A stretch of 64,000 nt of DNA, taken from positions 620,001 to 684,000 of the forward strand of contig NZ_CP050152.1 in NCBI RefSeq assembly GCF_011617245.1, in the 5' to 3' direction. Positions within the stretch are counted from its first letter, which is position 1; each line of letters begins with the position of its first letter. The position numbers and the translations under genes are program-made. This stretch comes from Brevibacterium atlanticum (GTDB lineage Bacteria; Actinomycetota; Actinomycetes; Actinomycetales; Brevibacteriaceae). The notes below the pieces were generated by a model. It was not told the origin of the DNA. It worked only from the letters and a program-made list of their open reading frames with translations, and did not search any database. Of the stretch, positions 35,333 through 44,059 are shown piece after piece.

Positions 35333-36220
35333 CTACTTCACGCCGACTGTGGTGATGACTGCCGAGGAATCGAGATGTCCGCTGTTCACCGAAAGCTCAT
35401 CGAGTTTGCTTTTCGCCCCGAGACCGACGACGAGTTCGACTCCTGCGCTGTCGGCGGCAGTGGCGGCGAGACCAAGGTCCTTAGCAAGCAGGCTGGCGGC
35501 AAATTTGGGCGCATAGTCATGATCAGCGGCGGATCCTTCGACGAGTCCAGGGAGCGGGCAGAAATTGTGCAGTGCCCAGCAGTCGCCCGACGAGGTGCTG
35601 AGGACGTCGAAGAGCTTCTCCGGCGAGAGACCGAGCCGCTCTGCGAAAGTGAATGCTTCCGAGAGTGCGACAAGGCTGCTGCCGAAGACCATCTGATTCG
35701 CTGCCTTGGCTACTTGACCCGACCCGGGTCCCCCGGCTTGGACGATTCGCGAACCCATCGTGGTGAAGAGTTCGCGCACTTCGTCGACAGTCTCGGACTC
35801 TCCGCCGATCATGAAAGTCAGAGTGCCCGCCTCGGCTCCGGCGAGACCACCGGAAACAGGAGCATCGAGGATCTTCAAGCCGAGTGAGCCTCCTCGTTCA
35901 TGGAGGTCGCGAGTCGTCGGTACATCGATTGTCGACGAATCGATGACGATGCTGCCGGGCGGGAGAACAGATAAGGGGCTGTCTTCGCCGAGGAGCGCCT
36001 GTCGTACATGTTCGCCTTTGGGAAGCATCGTTATGAGCACGCTAGCGCCTTCGGCCGCAGCAGTCGCAGACGACGCGACGTGAACACCACTGTCTGTCGC
36101 CTTCTGTCGGGCCTCATCGATAAGGTCGAAGCCCTGTACCTCATAACCGGCTTTGACGAGATTGGCCGCCATCGGCCCGCCCATCGTCCCCAGACCTATG
36201 AATCCAATTGTGGTCATCAT
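35333..36220 (-). CDS. NAD(P)-dependent beta-hydroxyacid dehydrogenase (3-hydroxyisobutyrate/tartronate semialdehyde type)
   Basis: The 295-residue enzyme has an N-terminal Rossmann motif GFIGLGTMGGPMAANLVKAG, substrate motif DAPVSGGLAGAEAGTLTFMIGG, and the catalytic Lys in GSGQVAKAANQMV. It interconverts a 3-hydroxyacid and its semialdehyde. With the aldehyde dehydrogenase next door it could oxidise a hydroxyacid to semialdehyde and on to an acid or acyl product. Two ATG codons (36215-36220) can start it. Divergent from a LysR regulator with inverted repeats between. Confidence 0.9.
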   Translation of the reverse strand: MMTTIGFIGLGTMGGPMAANLVKAGYEVQGFDLIDEARQKATDSGVHVASSATAAAEGASVLITMLPKGEHVRQALLGEDSPLSVLPPGSIVIDSSTIDVPTTRDLHERGGSLGLKILDAPVSGGLAGAEAGTLTFMIGGESETVDEVRELFTTMGSRIVQAGGPGSGQVAKAANQMVFGSSLVALSEAFTFAERLGLSPEKLFDVLSTSSGDCWALHNFCPLPGLVEGSAADHDYAPKFAASLLAKDLGLAATAADSAGVELVVGLGAKSKLDELSVNSGHLDSSAVITTVGVK

Positions 36221-36234
36221 TTCCTGCCTTCATT

Positions 36235-36265
36235 GGTAACAAATGCCGTTACCCACTATTGGGTA
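36235..36265. promoter_or_regulatory. Overlapping inverted repeats in a divergent LysR promoter
   Basis: GGTAAC-N7-GTTACC (36235-36253) overlaps TACCC-N6-GGGTA (36250-36265). Another repeat, TGTGCA-N4-TGCACA (36306-36321), abuts the LysR start. These are candidate sites for the LysR protein controlling the dehydrogenase pair. Confidence 0.55.
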
Positions 36266-36323
36266 TGGATCGGTGCACGAACAAGACGAAGATCGGCATC
36301 CATGATGTGCAAGAATGCACAAT

Positions 36324-37262
36324 ATGAACTTTCAGGATCTCAGGTATTTCCTCGCCCTCACCCGCTACGGCAGACTCTCAATTGCTGCACAGAGGCTTGA
36401 AGTGGAGCACACTACGATCCGCCGTCGTGTCAGCGCACTTGAGAAGGATCTCGGAGTCCGCCTTTTCGATAAGACGCCGAGTGGATGGGTCTTGACGGCT
36501 GCGGGACAGCGACTGCTGCCCCACGCACAGAAGATCGAGCAGGAAGCGGACGCGGCGCAGGCAGCCGTCAGTGATCGGAAGCATCGCCCCCAGGGAACTG
36601 TCCGGATCGTCGCCACAGATGGATTCGGCGGGGGAGTGATCGCACCAAGTCTGGGGCGGCTTCGAGCTGAGTATCCTGAGATCGATGTCGAGCTCGTGAC
36701 GACCAGCAACCTGCTCAGTTACGCAGTCGGCGAATTCGACATTGCCGTGACTCTGCACCGACCGGAGCGGCCCGGTTTCAGCATGACGCACCTGTGTGAG
36801 TACGATCTGCGACTGTATGGAAACTCTCGGTATCTCGACCAGAATCCGCCGATCAGCGAGGAACGCGACCTTTCCGCTCACGATATCGTGTGGTTCGTCG
36901 AGTCGCTGCTGGATCTTCCTGAACTGCAAAGCGCTCAGGGTCTGGCTACCAAAGCGAACATCGTCTTCCGAACGACGAATCTCTTCGCCCAAGTGGAAGC
37001 GGCGGCGAGTGGCGTCGGTCTTGGTCTTCTGCCGTGTTTTCTCGCCCACCATGACTCCCGTCTGCAACCTGTACTGCATTCTCGTGTCAGAGCCAGGCGA
37101 AGCTTCTGGATGATCGTTCCCTCGCGACTGGCGAACACTGAGCGGGTGTCGGCCGTGTGTGAACATCTCGTTGCGATGGCCCGTGCGGAGGCCGGTCGTC
37201 TCGTGCCGCCAATCGACACAGACGAATACGGCGATCCGATGGAAGGCGTCGAACGCGAGTGA
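36324..37262 (+). CDS. LysR family transcriptional regulator
   Basis: The 312-residue protein has a LysR helix-turn-helix (MNFQDLRYFLALTRYGRLSIAAQ; VEHTTIRRRVSALEKDLGVRLFDK) and an effector domain (GTVRIVATDGFGGGVIAPSL). HTTIRRRVSALE in place of the usual QPALSRQI places it in the subgroup resembling VtlR/LrhA-like regulators. I took the ATG at 36324 over 36315 because the family normally opens M-N-x-x-D-L-R. Divergent from the hydroxyacid dehydrogenase, its likely target. Confidence 0.88.
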   Translation: MNFQDLRYFLALTRYGRLSIAAQRLEVEHTTIRRRVSALEKDLGVRLFDKTPSGWVLTAAGQRLLPHAQKIEQEADAAQAAVSDRKHRPQGTVRIVATDGFGGGVIAPSLGRLRAEYPEIDVELVTTSNLLSYAVGEFDIAVTLHRPERPGFSMTHLCEYDLRLYGNSRYLDQNPPISEERDLSAHDIVWFVESLLDLPELQSAQGLATKANIVFRTTNLFAQVEAAASGVGLGLLPCFLAHHDSRLQPVLHSRVRARRSFWMIVPSRLANTERVSAVCEHLVAMARAEAGRLVPPIDTDEYGDPMEGVERE

Positions 37263-37441
37263 ACTCCATGGCAGAGACGATCTGCTGATCGGCGGCGTTC
37301 GAACCATGCAAAGGTCGAAGGGCGAGCTCATCTCTCGCCCGAGGGTGCCCGGCGTAGTGTGCGGTGTTGATGCTCTCGTAGTGTCGGATCGTGGATCCAT
37401 GGTGGCCACTCGATGGTAACGTAAGGAAAGCAAACCTAAGT

Positions 37442-38263
37442 ATGGGCGTTGTGCAGGCTTTACCCGAGTCTTCAGCCATCGACGCCGCCGACGAGCCGCA
37501 GCGGAGGGATACTATCTCTTTTCATGTCCCACAGGGCGTCGCGCCTGACGGCGCCGGCGACCGGCCGAGTGTTCTTGGGCAGCTGCCGCCGCGCGACACG
37601 ACTGCTCTCGTCCGAGACGTCCGAGATCGGTTGCGCCTTGCCATCGTCTTAGGGGAGATTCAAACCGGATCACGGCTCAATCAGGTGAAGCTGGCGCAGC
37701 AGTTGGGCGTAAGCCGCATGCCGGTGCGAACAGCCATCACTGAGTTGGTGACCGAAGGGATTCTTGAAGTCGTGCCGGGCGGCGGTGTCATCGTGAGTCC
37801 GCTGACCGCAGACGACGTGCGCAATGTTTTCGAGGTGCGCGGCGCATTGGAGATTCGCGCGGCTCGAACTGTCGCCGTAGACCAGCCGACTTGGGGGATT
37901 GCGAAGATCGAAAAGATCGTCGATGCGCACAGATCTCATTTCCACGAGTATGCGCCAGCGCAGTTGCTCACGGCCGATCGTGACTTCCATATGGCCATCC
38001 TCGATGCGACGGGAAACCCTTTCTTCCGTCGATCCATCATGCCGGTATGGTCGACTGTCGAACGTGCCATGGTCCAGGTGCTCAATCTGAGTGAGGTCTT
38101 TGAGCAGGCTTGGACGCAGCACGATCAGATAGCTCGGGCTATCCGCGCGGGTGACGCAGACGAGGTCGAAGCAACTTCCCGCGAGCACCTGGAATTCGCC
38201 GCAGAGGCACTTGCCCGGGCGATCCTCGTCGATTCTGCAGACCCTGCGACCGGGGTGACGTGA
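37442..38263 (+). CDS. GntR family regulator (FCD type)
   Basis: The 273-residue protein has an unusually long hydrophilic N-terminus (about 60 residues). A winged helix follows (RDRLRLAIVLGEIQTGSRLN, QQLGVSRMPVRTAITELVTEGILEVVPGGGVIV), then an FCD domain (VFEVRGALEIRAARTV, DRDFHMAILDATGNPFF, EHLEFAAEALARAI). Regulates a carboxylate pathway, probably the adjacent reductase/Rieske/amidohydrolase operon with which it converges. The start is uncertain: the ATG at 37442 lies 10-13 bases after AAGGAAAG, and a start nearer the winged helix is possible. Confidence 0.85.
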   Translation: MGVVQALPESSAIDAADEPQRRDTISFHVPQGVAPDGAGDRPSVLGQLPPRDTTALVRDVRDRLRLAIVLGEIQTGSRLNQVKLAQQLGVSRMPVRTAITELVTEGILEVVPGGGVIVSPLTADDVRNVFEVRGALEIRAARTVAVDQPTWGIAKIEKIVDAHRSHFHEYAPAQLLTADRDFHMAILDATGNPFFRRSIMPVWSTVERAMVQVLNLSEVFEQAWTQHDQIARAIRAGDADEVEATSREHLEFAAEALARAILVDSADPATGVT

Positions 38264-38319
38264 CGGCCAGCTCTGAAAGCAGCCGCTGACCCGGTCGCAG
38301 GGGACAGCAGGAATGATTG

Positions 38320-39306
38320 TCAGAGGTCGAGCACGAGCCGTGGGCACTTCGCGCGAGAACAGCACGGCATCATGACCTCGTTTGATTCTTTCTCCTGGTC
38401 GGTGAGGAAGGAGTCTCGATGGTCGGGGACTCCGTCGAGAACGACGGTCTCACAGGTACCACAGGTTCCTTCCCTGCAGGAAGTCGGTATGTGAATTCCA
38501 GCAGCCTCGAGAGCTTCGACGATAGACTGATCAGCTGCGACGTCAATGACTTGCCCACTCTCGTCGAGCTCGACTTCGAACGCCGTGTTCTCACCTGACA
38601 ATGCATTCTTGCTTGGACGGAAGCGTTCGACATGGAGAGTGCCCTTCGGCCACCGCTCGCATTGCTTCTCGACCGCGTCCAGGAGCGGCCCGGGACCACA
38701 GCAGAATACTGCCACATTGTCGCGGGGGTTTGCGAGGAGCGTGTCCAGGTCGATGATGCCGGCGCGGTCTTGTGGCCAGAACTCCACCTTCTCGCCGTGC
38801 AATGCGAGTGTATCGATGAAGGCCATCGAGGCCTCCGATCGACCACCGTAGGTAAGTCGCCAAGGCTTGCCGTTCGATTCGCAGTGCGCAATCATCGGCA
38901 AGAGCGGAGTGATCCCGATTCCGCCGGCGATGAAGATGTACTCGTCGGCATCGACAAGGCTGAAGTTGTTCCGAGGGCCACGAATTCTTATTCGATCGCC
39001 GACCTTCAGCTCCTCATGCATCCATTGTGAGCCGCCGCGGCTTTCGGGTTCCTTCAGAACGGCAATTCTCCAACTGTGAGGAGTCTCTGTGCTGCCGCAC
39101 AGAGAGTACTGTCGTTCGAGATCGGGGCCGATGAGAACATCGATGTGAGCTCCTGGTTCCCACGGTGGAAGCTCGTCGCCCTCGGCATGGACGAACTCGA
39201 TCGAGCGTACTCCGTCTGCCTCGTCTGTGATATCAGCGATGGTTGTCTCGAGCTCGACGACGTCGATGTTGTTAGCGCGTGTCTTCAGCGCGGTGGGGGA
39301 ATTCAT
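38320..39306 (-). CDS. PDR/VanB family oxidoreductase (FMN, NADH, 2Fe-2S)
   Basis: The 328-residue electron-transfer protein has the order flavin domain (RQYSLCGS, the flavin-binding RxYS), NAD domain (IAGGIGITPLLPMIAHC; VFCCGPGPLLDAV) and C-terminal plant-type [2Fe-2S] ferredoxin (IPTSCREGTCGTCETVVLDG with a fourth Cys near MPCCSRA). Phthalate dioxygenase reductase and VanB share this architecture and pass electrons from NADH to a Rieske protein. Here the only Rieske candidate is the small protein upstream. It lies 158 bases downstream of that gene, with a strong hairpin between. Confidence 0.93.
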   Translation of the reverse strand: MNSPTALKTRANNIDVVELETTIADITDEADGVRSIEFVHAEGDELPPWEPGAHIDVLIGPDLERQYSLCGSTETPHSWRIAVLKEPESRGGSQWMHEELKVGDRIRIRGPRNNFSLVDADEYIFIAGGIGITPLLPMIAHCESNGKPWRLTYGGRSEASMAFIDTLALHGEKVEFWPQDRAGIIDLDTLLANPRDNVAVFCCGPGPLLDAVEKQCERWPKGTLHVERFRPSKNALSGENTAFEVELDESGQVIDVAADQSIVEALEAAGIHIPTSCREGTCGTCETVVLDGVPDHRDSFLTDQEKESNEVMMPCCSRAKCPRLVLDL

Positions 39307-39395
39307 AAGTGCCCTCCAGATGGGATGTGGACGCTGCGATCGCAGTGATCGTTCGTTCGCTCAGCAGATGCCGAGCAATTGTGTTGAGGCCGGAA

Positions 39396-39450
39396 GGAAC
39401 TGCGCCGGGCGCACAGGTGAGAAAGTTGTATTGATGCCCGGCGCAGTTCC
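39396..39450 (-). terminator. Strong hairpin between Rieske and reductase genes
   Basis: GGAACTGCGCCGGGC pairs perfectly with GCCCGGCGCAGTTCC (15 bp, 25-base loop). It lies 15 bases after the Rieske stop on the - strand and before the reductase, so it is either a terminator or an attenuator lowering reductase expression. Confidence 0.65.
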
Positions 39451-39464
39451 CTGCGGCAGCGGTC

Positions 39465-39986
39465 TCAGTCGGTGGATGTGGCCGTGGCCACAGCGCAGGG
39501 GGCTGTTCTCAGCTTCTTGCTCTGAGTTCCTTTGCGCCGGCGGCTGGTGTCGACCACGACCATCTCATCTTCGATGCCGACTGCGTAGCCTTCCATCACG
39601 TGCGGACCCTTCTGTACTCCGCCATCGGGGTCGACGACGTCTTCTGGAGAACCGGAGACGACTTCGACGTCGTATTTGCGGACTTTGGTATTGCGTGGGT
39701 CGTACCACGACTGGCCGGTGTGGATATCGAATTCCCATTGGTGCCAAGGACACCGCAAGGACTTGCCACGTTGGTAGTCGATCTTCTCATCGGGTCCCTC
39801 CGCTTCCGAGACCCCGAAGATGGTGCCGTAGGCTGCGAGCTGGGCACCGGCGTGAGGACATTGGTTCAGCAGGGCGACGTACTCGCCGTCGATGTTGAAT
39901 ACGCCGATCGACCGGCCCTCGAGTTCAACGATTTTGCGTTCTCCGGGGGCTATCTCCGTTGCATTGGCGACGACATATTTGGTCAT
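39465..39986 (-). CDS. Stand-alone Rieske [2Fe-2S] protein
   Basis: The 173-residue protein carries both Rieske cluster boxes, NQCPHAG and RCPWHQWEFDIHTGQS (two Cys and two His). The boxes are about 33 residues apart rather than the usual 16-17, because of an extra loop (AAYGTIFGVSEAEGPDEKID). A C-terminal tail of about 50 residues has no recognisable catalytic domain. It is therefore a ferredoxin-like carrier and not an oxygenase alpha subunit. Its ATG overlaps the stop of the upstream amidohydrolase (ATGA), so the two are translated together. I infer it links the reductase to the amidohydrolase-fold proteins. Confidence 0.9.
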   Translation of the reverse strand: MTKYVVANATEIAPGERKIVELEGRSIGVFNIDGEYVALLNQCPHAGAQLAAYGTIFGVSEAEGPDEKIDYQRGKSLRCPWHQWEFDIHTGQSWYDPRNTKVRKYDVEVVSGSPEDVVDPDGGVQKGPHVMEGYAVGIEDEMVVVDTSRRRKGTQSKKLRTAPCAVATATSTD

Positions 39987-41119
39987 GATTCGGTGACCTC
40001 CAGTCCGAAGAACTTCTGGCCGTTCTTGCGCAGGATCTTCTCGCGCAGATCCTGGGGGAAGCTCGGCGGAAAGACGGTTTCCGGGGAATCGAAGTCGAAA
40101 TGAGGATAATCCGAGGCGTAGAGTACGTTGTCTGCGCAGAATTCCTCGATCATGTCGGCAAGGTGTGCCGGCTTCTCCGGTTCGTCAATGGGCTGAGTGG
40201 AAGCCCAGATGTGATCGTGGATGTATTCGCTTGGCTTGCGTTGCAGATCCACTTCGCTGCTGAGGGTCTTCCAGTGGTACTCCAATCGCTCAAGAAGTGA
40301 GGCGAAGTGGACGACGTTTCCTTCGACGAACATGATCTTCAGTTCTGGGTACCTGTCGAAGGTTCCGGACAGGATCAGGCTCAGCATCTGTGACTGGAAG
40401 CTCTGGACATGACCGACGTGGTATTCGGTGTGGTAAGACGTCCAGCCGGTGCCGGTGTTGGCATGTCCGCCGCCGGTGGACAGGTGGAATTGGAACGGTA
40501 GGCCCGCTTCGATCGCAGCTTCGTACAGTGGCCAATACCGACGGCTGCCCAGCGGTTCGAGCGTCTTGCTGAGGCCCAGGATGGACACCACTCCGGGGTC
40601 GTCACCGACTCGCTTGATCTCCTTGATGGCAAACTCCGGGCAGTCGAGAGTGACGGGAATCGCCGCCCTCAGCCGTGGGTCCGGGTACACGAGACATTCA
40701 AGCTGCCAGTCGTTGATGGCCGAGCACAGCACAGCGCCCAGTTCCGGATTCAGCGCCTGCGAGGCCGGGTTGAGCGTCTGGCCGCCGGGTGCCAGGCATT
40801 GGAGAACGCCGAGCTGGACATTGTGCAGATCCAGCAGCTGCTCTTGAATCAGGCCGAGGTCGGAGCCGGGAAAACCGTTCTCCGGCCAGGCATCCGCCCG
40901 CATCGCTCCACCGTACATCTGTGGGTACTCGCCGATGGACTGCAGACCATTGGTCGTTCGGACCCCGTACTCGTCCATGTGCTTTCGCCATTTGGCCGGC
41001 AGATATGTGTTGATCTTTCCTTCCTGGGGTGTCGGGTGAATATCGACATCGATCACCCCGGTGTCGACGACGGGGGCTCCCAGAATTCCAGTGGCTTCTA
41101 CTCGATCGATGGTAGTCAT
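39983..41119 (-). CDS. Amidohydrolase-2 (ACMSD-like) family metalloprotein B
   Basis: The 378-residue TIM-barrel protein is of the PF04909 type. Candidate metal ligands are DVDIHP near the N-terminus (Asp-x-His), His in LPFQFHLSTGGGHA, Glu in IMFVEGNVVHFASLLERL and Asp in YASDYPHFDFDSPE. The HxH and third His of classical ACMSD are replaced by DxH and Glu. Relatives are decarboxylases or hydrolases of aromatic and unsaturated acids. ATG 41117-41119 has AGGAAAGGAA upstream, lying within the end of the preceding gene; the open frame back to 41173 is not needed. It is coupled to the Rieske gene by a four-base overlap, and paired with a paralogue directly upstream. Confidence 0.88.
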   Translation of the reverse strand: MTTIDRVEATGILGAPVVDTGVIDVDIHPTPQEGKINTYLPAKWRKHMDEYGVRTTNGLQSIGEYPQMYGGAMRADAWPENGFPGSDLGLIQEQLLDLHNVQLGVLQCLAPGGQTLNPASQALNPELGAVLCSAINDWQLECLVYPDPRLRAAIPVTLDCPEFAIKEIKRVGDDPGVVSILGLSKTLEPLGSRRYWPLYEAAIEAGLPFQFHLSTGGGHANTGTGWTSYHTEYHVGHVQSFQSQMLSLILSGTFDRYPELKIMFVEGNVVHFASLLERLEYHWKTLSSEVDLQRKPSEYIHDHIWASTQPIDEPEKPAHLADMIEEFCADNVLYASDYPHFDFDSPETVFPPSFPQDLREKILRKNGQKFFGLEVTES

Positions 41120-41123
41120 CGTT

Positions 41124-42248
41124 TCATTCCTTTCCTGAAGTGGGGACGACAAGGCGGTAGAGGTCTGCGGCATTGTGCTGATAGATCCGGTCCAGCAGCG
41201 AAGAATCGTTGGTTCCGGTCTCGATGCCGCGGGGGGCGGAACGGTGGTTGTGCGGATAGTCGCTCGAATAGACGAGGAGGCGATCTGACCCCATTCGATC
41301 GACGATGGTGTCGAGGCGACCTGGTTCCTCGGCGCCGTCAGCGGGTGCAGTGGTGAAGCGGAAATGTTCGCGGATGAGCTCGGACGGCGCTCGGTCGAGC
41401 CAGGGGATGTCGGGCCGGTAGCTCTTCCACAGCTTGTCGAACTTCCACATGAACGGTGGAAGCCAATTGAACCCCGCCTCTGTCACGACGACCTTGGTGT
41501 TCGGAAACTTCTGCAGGACGCCTTCCGAGACGATTGACGCGAGCTGAGCTTCGAAATTCGCTTGTTGGCCTACGTACCATTCGAGGTACGTCGTCGGCCA
41601 GCCGACCGACGTCGGGGCCTGTCTAAAGACTCCTCCGATATGAATGGCTACGGGCAGGCCGGCCTGCTCAGCGGCTTCCCAGATGGGCCAGTTGATTTCT
41701 CGCCCGAGCAGCACTTCCGACTGGCCGAGGACGAGCACTTGGACGAAACGGCTATCTCTGTCCGCCCAGTAGGCGATCTCATCGGCGGCCGCTCGTGGTG
41801 TGCCCATGGGGACGACGATCGACGCGCGGAGACGTGGATCGCGGTCGAGCCACTCATGTGCGATCCATTCATTCAACGCCCGCGCATGTGCCGCTTCGCG
41901 TCTCGGCTGATGAATCTGCTGAACGGCATAGAGACAATTGAGGACGGCGTAGTCGGCGAATCCGTCGGCGAAGACGTCTTTGGTCAAAGATTCCACCGAG
42001 GTGGCCGCGCGCCCATCATCATCGACGGAGACGCCCGGGCGCTGTGCAATCGCGGATCCACGTGGGTGGTAGTTGGGCTCATAGTTGGGGGATAGGGCCG
42101 CCACCATCTGGTCGCCCCAATACTCATCCAAATAGGGGAGCAGGGAGTTCGGCGACGGCAATATCGGATGGACGTCACAGTCCACAACCGCTGACCGGAC
42201 GTTCGTATCCGCGCTGAGAGGCGCTTGATCGGCAATGCTCGTACTCAT
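41124..42248 (-). CDS. Amidohydrolase-2 (ACMSD-like) family metalloprotein A
   Basis: The 374-residue paralogue of the next gene has the same ligand pattern: VDCDVHPILP, His in LPVAIHIGGVFR, Glu in KVVVTEAGFNWLPPFMWKFDKLWK, and Asp in VYSSDYPHNH. It is the first gene of the presumed four-gene operon (amidohydrolase A, B, Rieske, reductase). The start at 42248 (MSTSIADQ) is chosen over 42296 since the upstream part is not conserved-looking, though no strong ribosome site distinguishes them. Two such genes in tandem suggest a heteromer or two successive steps. Confidence 0.88.
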   Translation of the reverse strand: MSTSIADQAPLSADTNVRSAVVDCDVHPILPSPNSLLPYLDEYWGDQMVAALSPNYEPNYHPRGSAIAQRPGVSVDDDGRAATSVESLTKDVFADGFADYAVLNCLYAVQQIHQPRREAAHARALNEWIAHEWLDRDPRLRASIVVPMGTPRAAADEIAYWADRDSRFVQVLVLGQSEVLLGREINWPIWEAAEQAGLPVAIHIGGVFRQAPTSVGWPTTYLEWYVGQQANFEAQLASIVSEGVLQKFPNTKVVVTEAGFNWLPPFMWKFDKLWKSYRPDIPWLDRAPSELIREHFRFTTAPADGAEEPGRLDTIVDRMGSDRLLVYSSDYPHNHRSAPRGIETGTNDSSLLDRIYQHNAADLYRLVVPTSGKE

Positions 42249-42667
42249 GATTTCGGTTTCACCTAACTCTCTTAGGAATGCCTCGTGGTCTGTCACAAGG
42301 AGACGGTCGACCGGGTGCCGAGCGGAGTCTGCAGCCGGGTTCTGGAATTGAGCTGCGATGGACGATCAAACTCGACCGGTCCGCAGCAAGGAGTTGCCAA
42401 GTCGGCGGTGATCGCCGGCTGCCATCTTCGGCAGTTCGCAACACCGTGGGATCCGTAGGAGTGACGTCGGCAGGGCATCTGCCGGAAGGACGTTCGCCAG
42501 GTATCAGACATTGACGCACTCCGATCAAATTGTTAGCCTCATCACTACGTGGATCCAGAGTCCAGGATACACATTCGGCGAATCTTCGCCAAGCCCCACA
42601 GCAATTCGACGGCACAGAGAGGCGCCGTGTGATGCAGGTGGGCATATCCAATAGGAGTTGAGAACCC
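42249..42667. promoter_or_regulatory. Divergent promoter region of the amidohydrolase operon and MHS transporter
   Basis: No gene recognised. An inverted repeat GTGGATCC-N8-GGATACAC lies at 42549-42572 and is a candidate regulator site; a GntR-type or LysR-type regulator encoded nearby could bind it. AGGAG at 42652-42656 precedes the transporter's TTG. Confidence 0.5.
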
Positions 42668-44059
42668 TTGCCTGATCTCAGTCAAGCAACAGTCAAGACA
42701 CCCGTCGGCACGCAGGATGGTCAAAAGAACGGAGCAAAGAAGCGCGGCCTGGCGCGGGTCGCCGCAGCCAGCCTGATCGGAACCACAATCGAGTACTATG
42801 ACTTCTTCATCTACGGGACGGCCGCTGCTCTGGTCTTTCCTACGGTGTTCTTTCCTGCGGCCGATCCCGCCGTGGGAACCATCGCCTCATTTGCGACGTT
42901 CTCGGTCGCCTTCTTCGCCCGTCCGGTCGGTGCCGTTCTTCTGGGTCACTTCGGAGACAAGATCGGACGCAAACGCACACTGGTGTGGACGCTCATGGTC
43001 ATGGGTGTCTCGACCATCGGAATCGGTCTCATGCCAGGGTACGGAGTGGGAGTCTTCGGGGTGTTCGAAGGGGGCATTGGGATCTGGGCACCGATCATTT
43101 TGACGGCTATGCGTTTCTTGCAGGGCTTCGCTGTCGGCGGCGAATGGGCTGGAGCGACATTGCTCACCGCCGAATACGCTCCGAACGGCAAGCGCGGACG
43201 AATGGCGATCTATCCGCAATTGGGTCCCTCGATCGCGTTCTTCCTCTCCAGCGGAACTTTCTTCATCGCATCTGCCACAGTCGGAGCCAGCAGCACTGCC
43301 TTCTTGGAATACGGTTGGCGAATCCCCTTCATCGCGTCGTCGGTCCTTGTCATCTTCGGCCTGTGGGTGAGGTTGGCAGTTGATGAGACGCCCGTGTTCA
43401 AGGCGCAGCAGGCTGCAGGCGTCACGTCCCGCAGGGAGCAGAAGCTGCCTTTCGTCGAGGTCCTCCGTGACCAGTGGAAAGAAGTGCTCATCGCCTCTGG
43501 CGCTATGGCTACGCTCTTTGCGCTGTTCTATATCGGTACGGCCTTCCTGACCAACTACGGCACAGGGGACCTCGGATTCAGTCGCACGACGCTTCTGGGC
43601 ATGGGGATGATCTCGTCTCTGGTGTTCGGCGCAGCAACGATTGTGGCGGCGATTCTCTCTGATCGGATCGGCCGGCTCAAGATCATCCGCACAGTGCTGG
43701 TTCTGTCTGTGCCATGGACACTGCTTCTGTTCCCCCTGATCGACACCGGGTCCGCGTTCGCGCTCTGGGCAGGAATCACCGGCACATTGGTGCTGTACGG
43801 CCTTGCGTATGGACCCACTGGTGCAATGCTTCCGGAGATGTTCGCCTCTCGGTTCAGATATACCGGCGCGGGGCTTGTCTACAACTTTGCGGGGATCCTC
43901 GGCGGAGCGATCCCTCCACTGCTCGCAGCGCAGATCATCATGACGAACGACAGCGTATGGGTCGGCGTGATGCTTGCAGCCATCTCGGCACTCTCTGTCG
44001 TCTGTGTCATCTTCATCCCGGAAACCAAGGAGCGCACGATGGAACCGGTTGAAAATTAG
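42668..44059 (+). CDS. MHS family MFS transporter (organic acid/H+ symporter type)
   Basis: The 463-residue transporter is of the metabolite:H+ symporter family (ProP, KgtP, ShiA). The signature is visible in ASLIGTTIEYYDFFIYGTAAALVF, GHFGDKIGRKRTLVWTLMVMG, LTAMRFLQGFAVGGEWAGAT and LPEMFASRFRYTGAGLVYN. About 12 helices. Family substrates include ketoglutarate, shikimate, citrate and aromatic acids. The TTG start is the only start near the ribosome site. It is divergent from the amidohydrolase operon and upstream of a GntR gene, so it probably imports the acid that operon processes. Confidence 0.9.
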   Translation: MPDLSQATVKTPVGTQDGQKNGAKKRGLARVAAASLIGTTIEYYDFFIYGTAAALVFPTVFFPAADPAVGTIASFATFSVAFFARPVGAVLLGHFGDKIGRKRTLVWTLMVMGVSTIGIGLMPGYGVGVFGVFEGGIGIWAPIILTAMRFLQGFAVGGEWAGATLLTAEYAPNGKRGRMAIYPQLGPSIAFFLSSGTFFIASATVGASSTAFLEYGWRIPFIASSVLVIFGLWVRLAVDETPVFKAQQAAGVTSRREQKLPFVEVLRDQWKEVLIASGAMATLFALFYIGTAFLTNYGTGDLGFSRTTLLGMGMISSLVFGAATIVAAILSDRIGRLKIIRTVLVLSVPWTLLLFPLIDTGSAFALWAGITGTLVLYGLAYGPTGAMLPEMFASRFRYTGAGLVYNFAGILGGAIPPLLAAQIIMTNDSVWVGVMLAAISALSVVCVIFIPETKERTMEPVEN

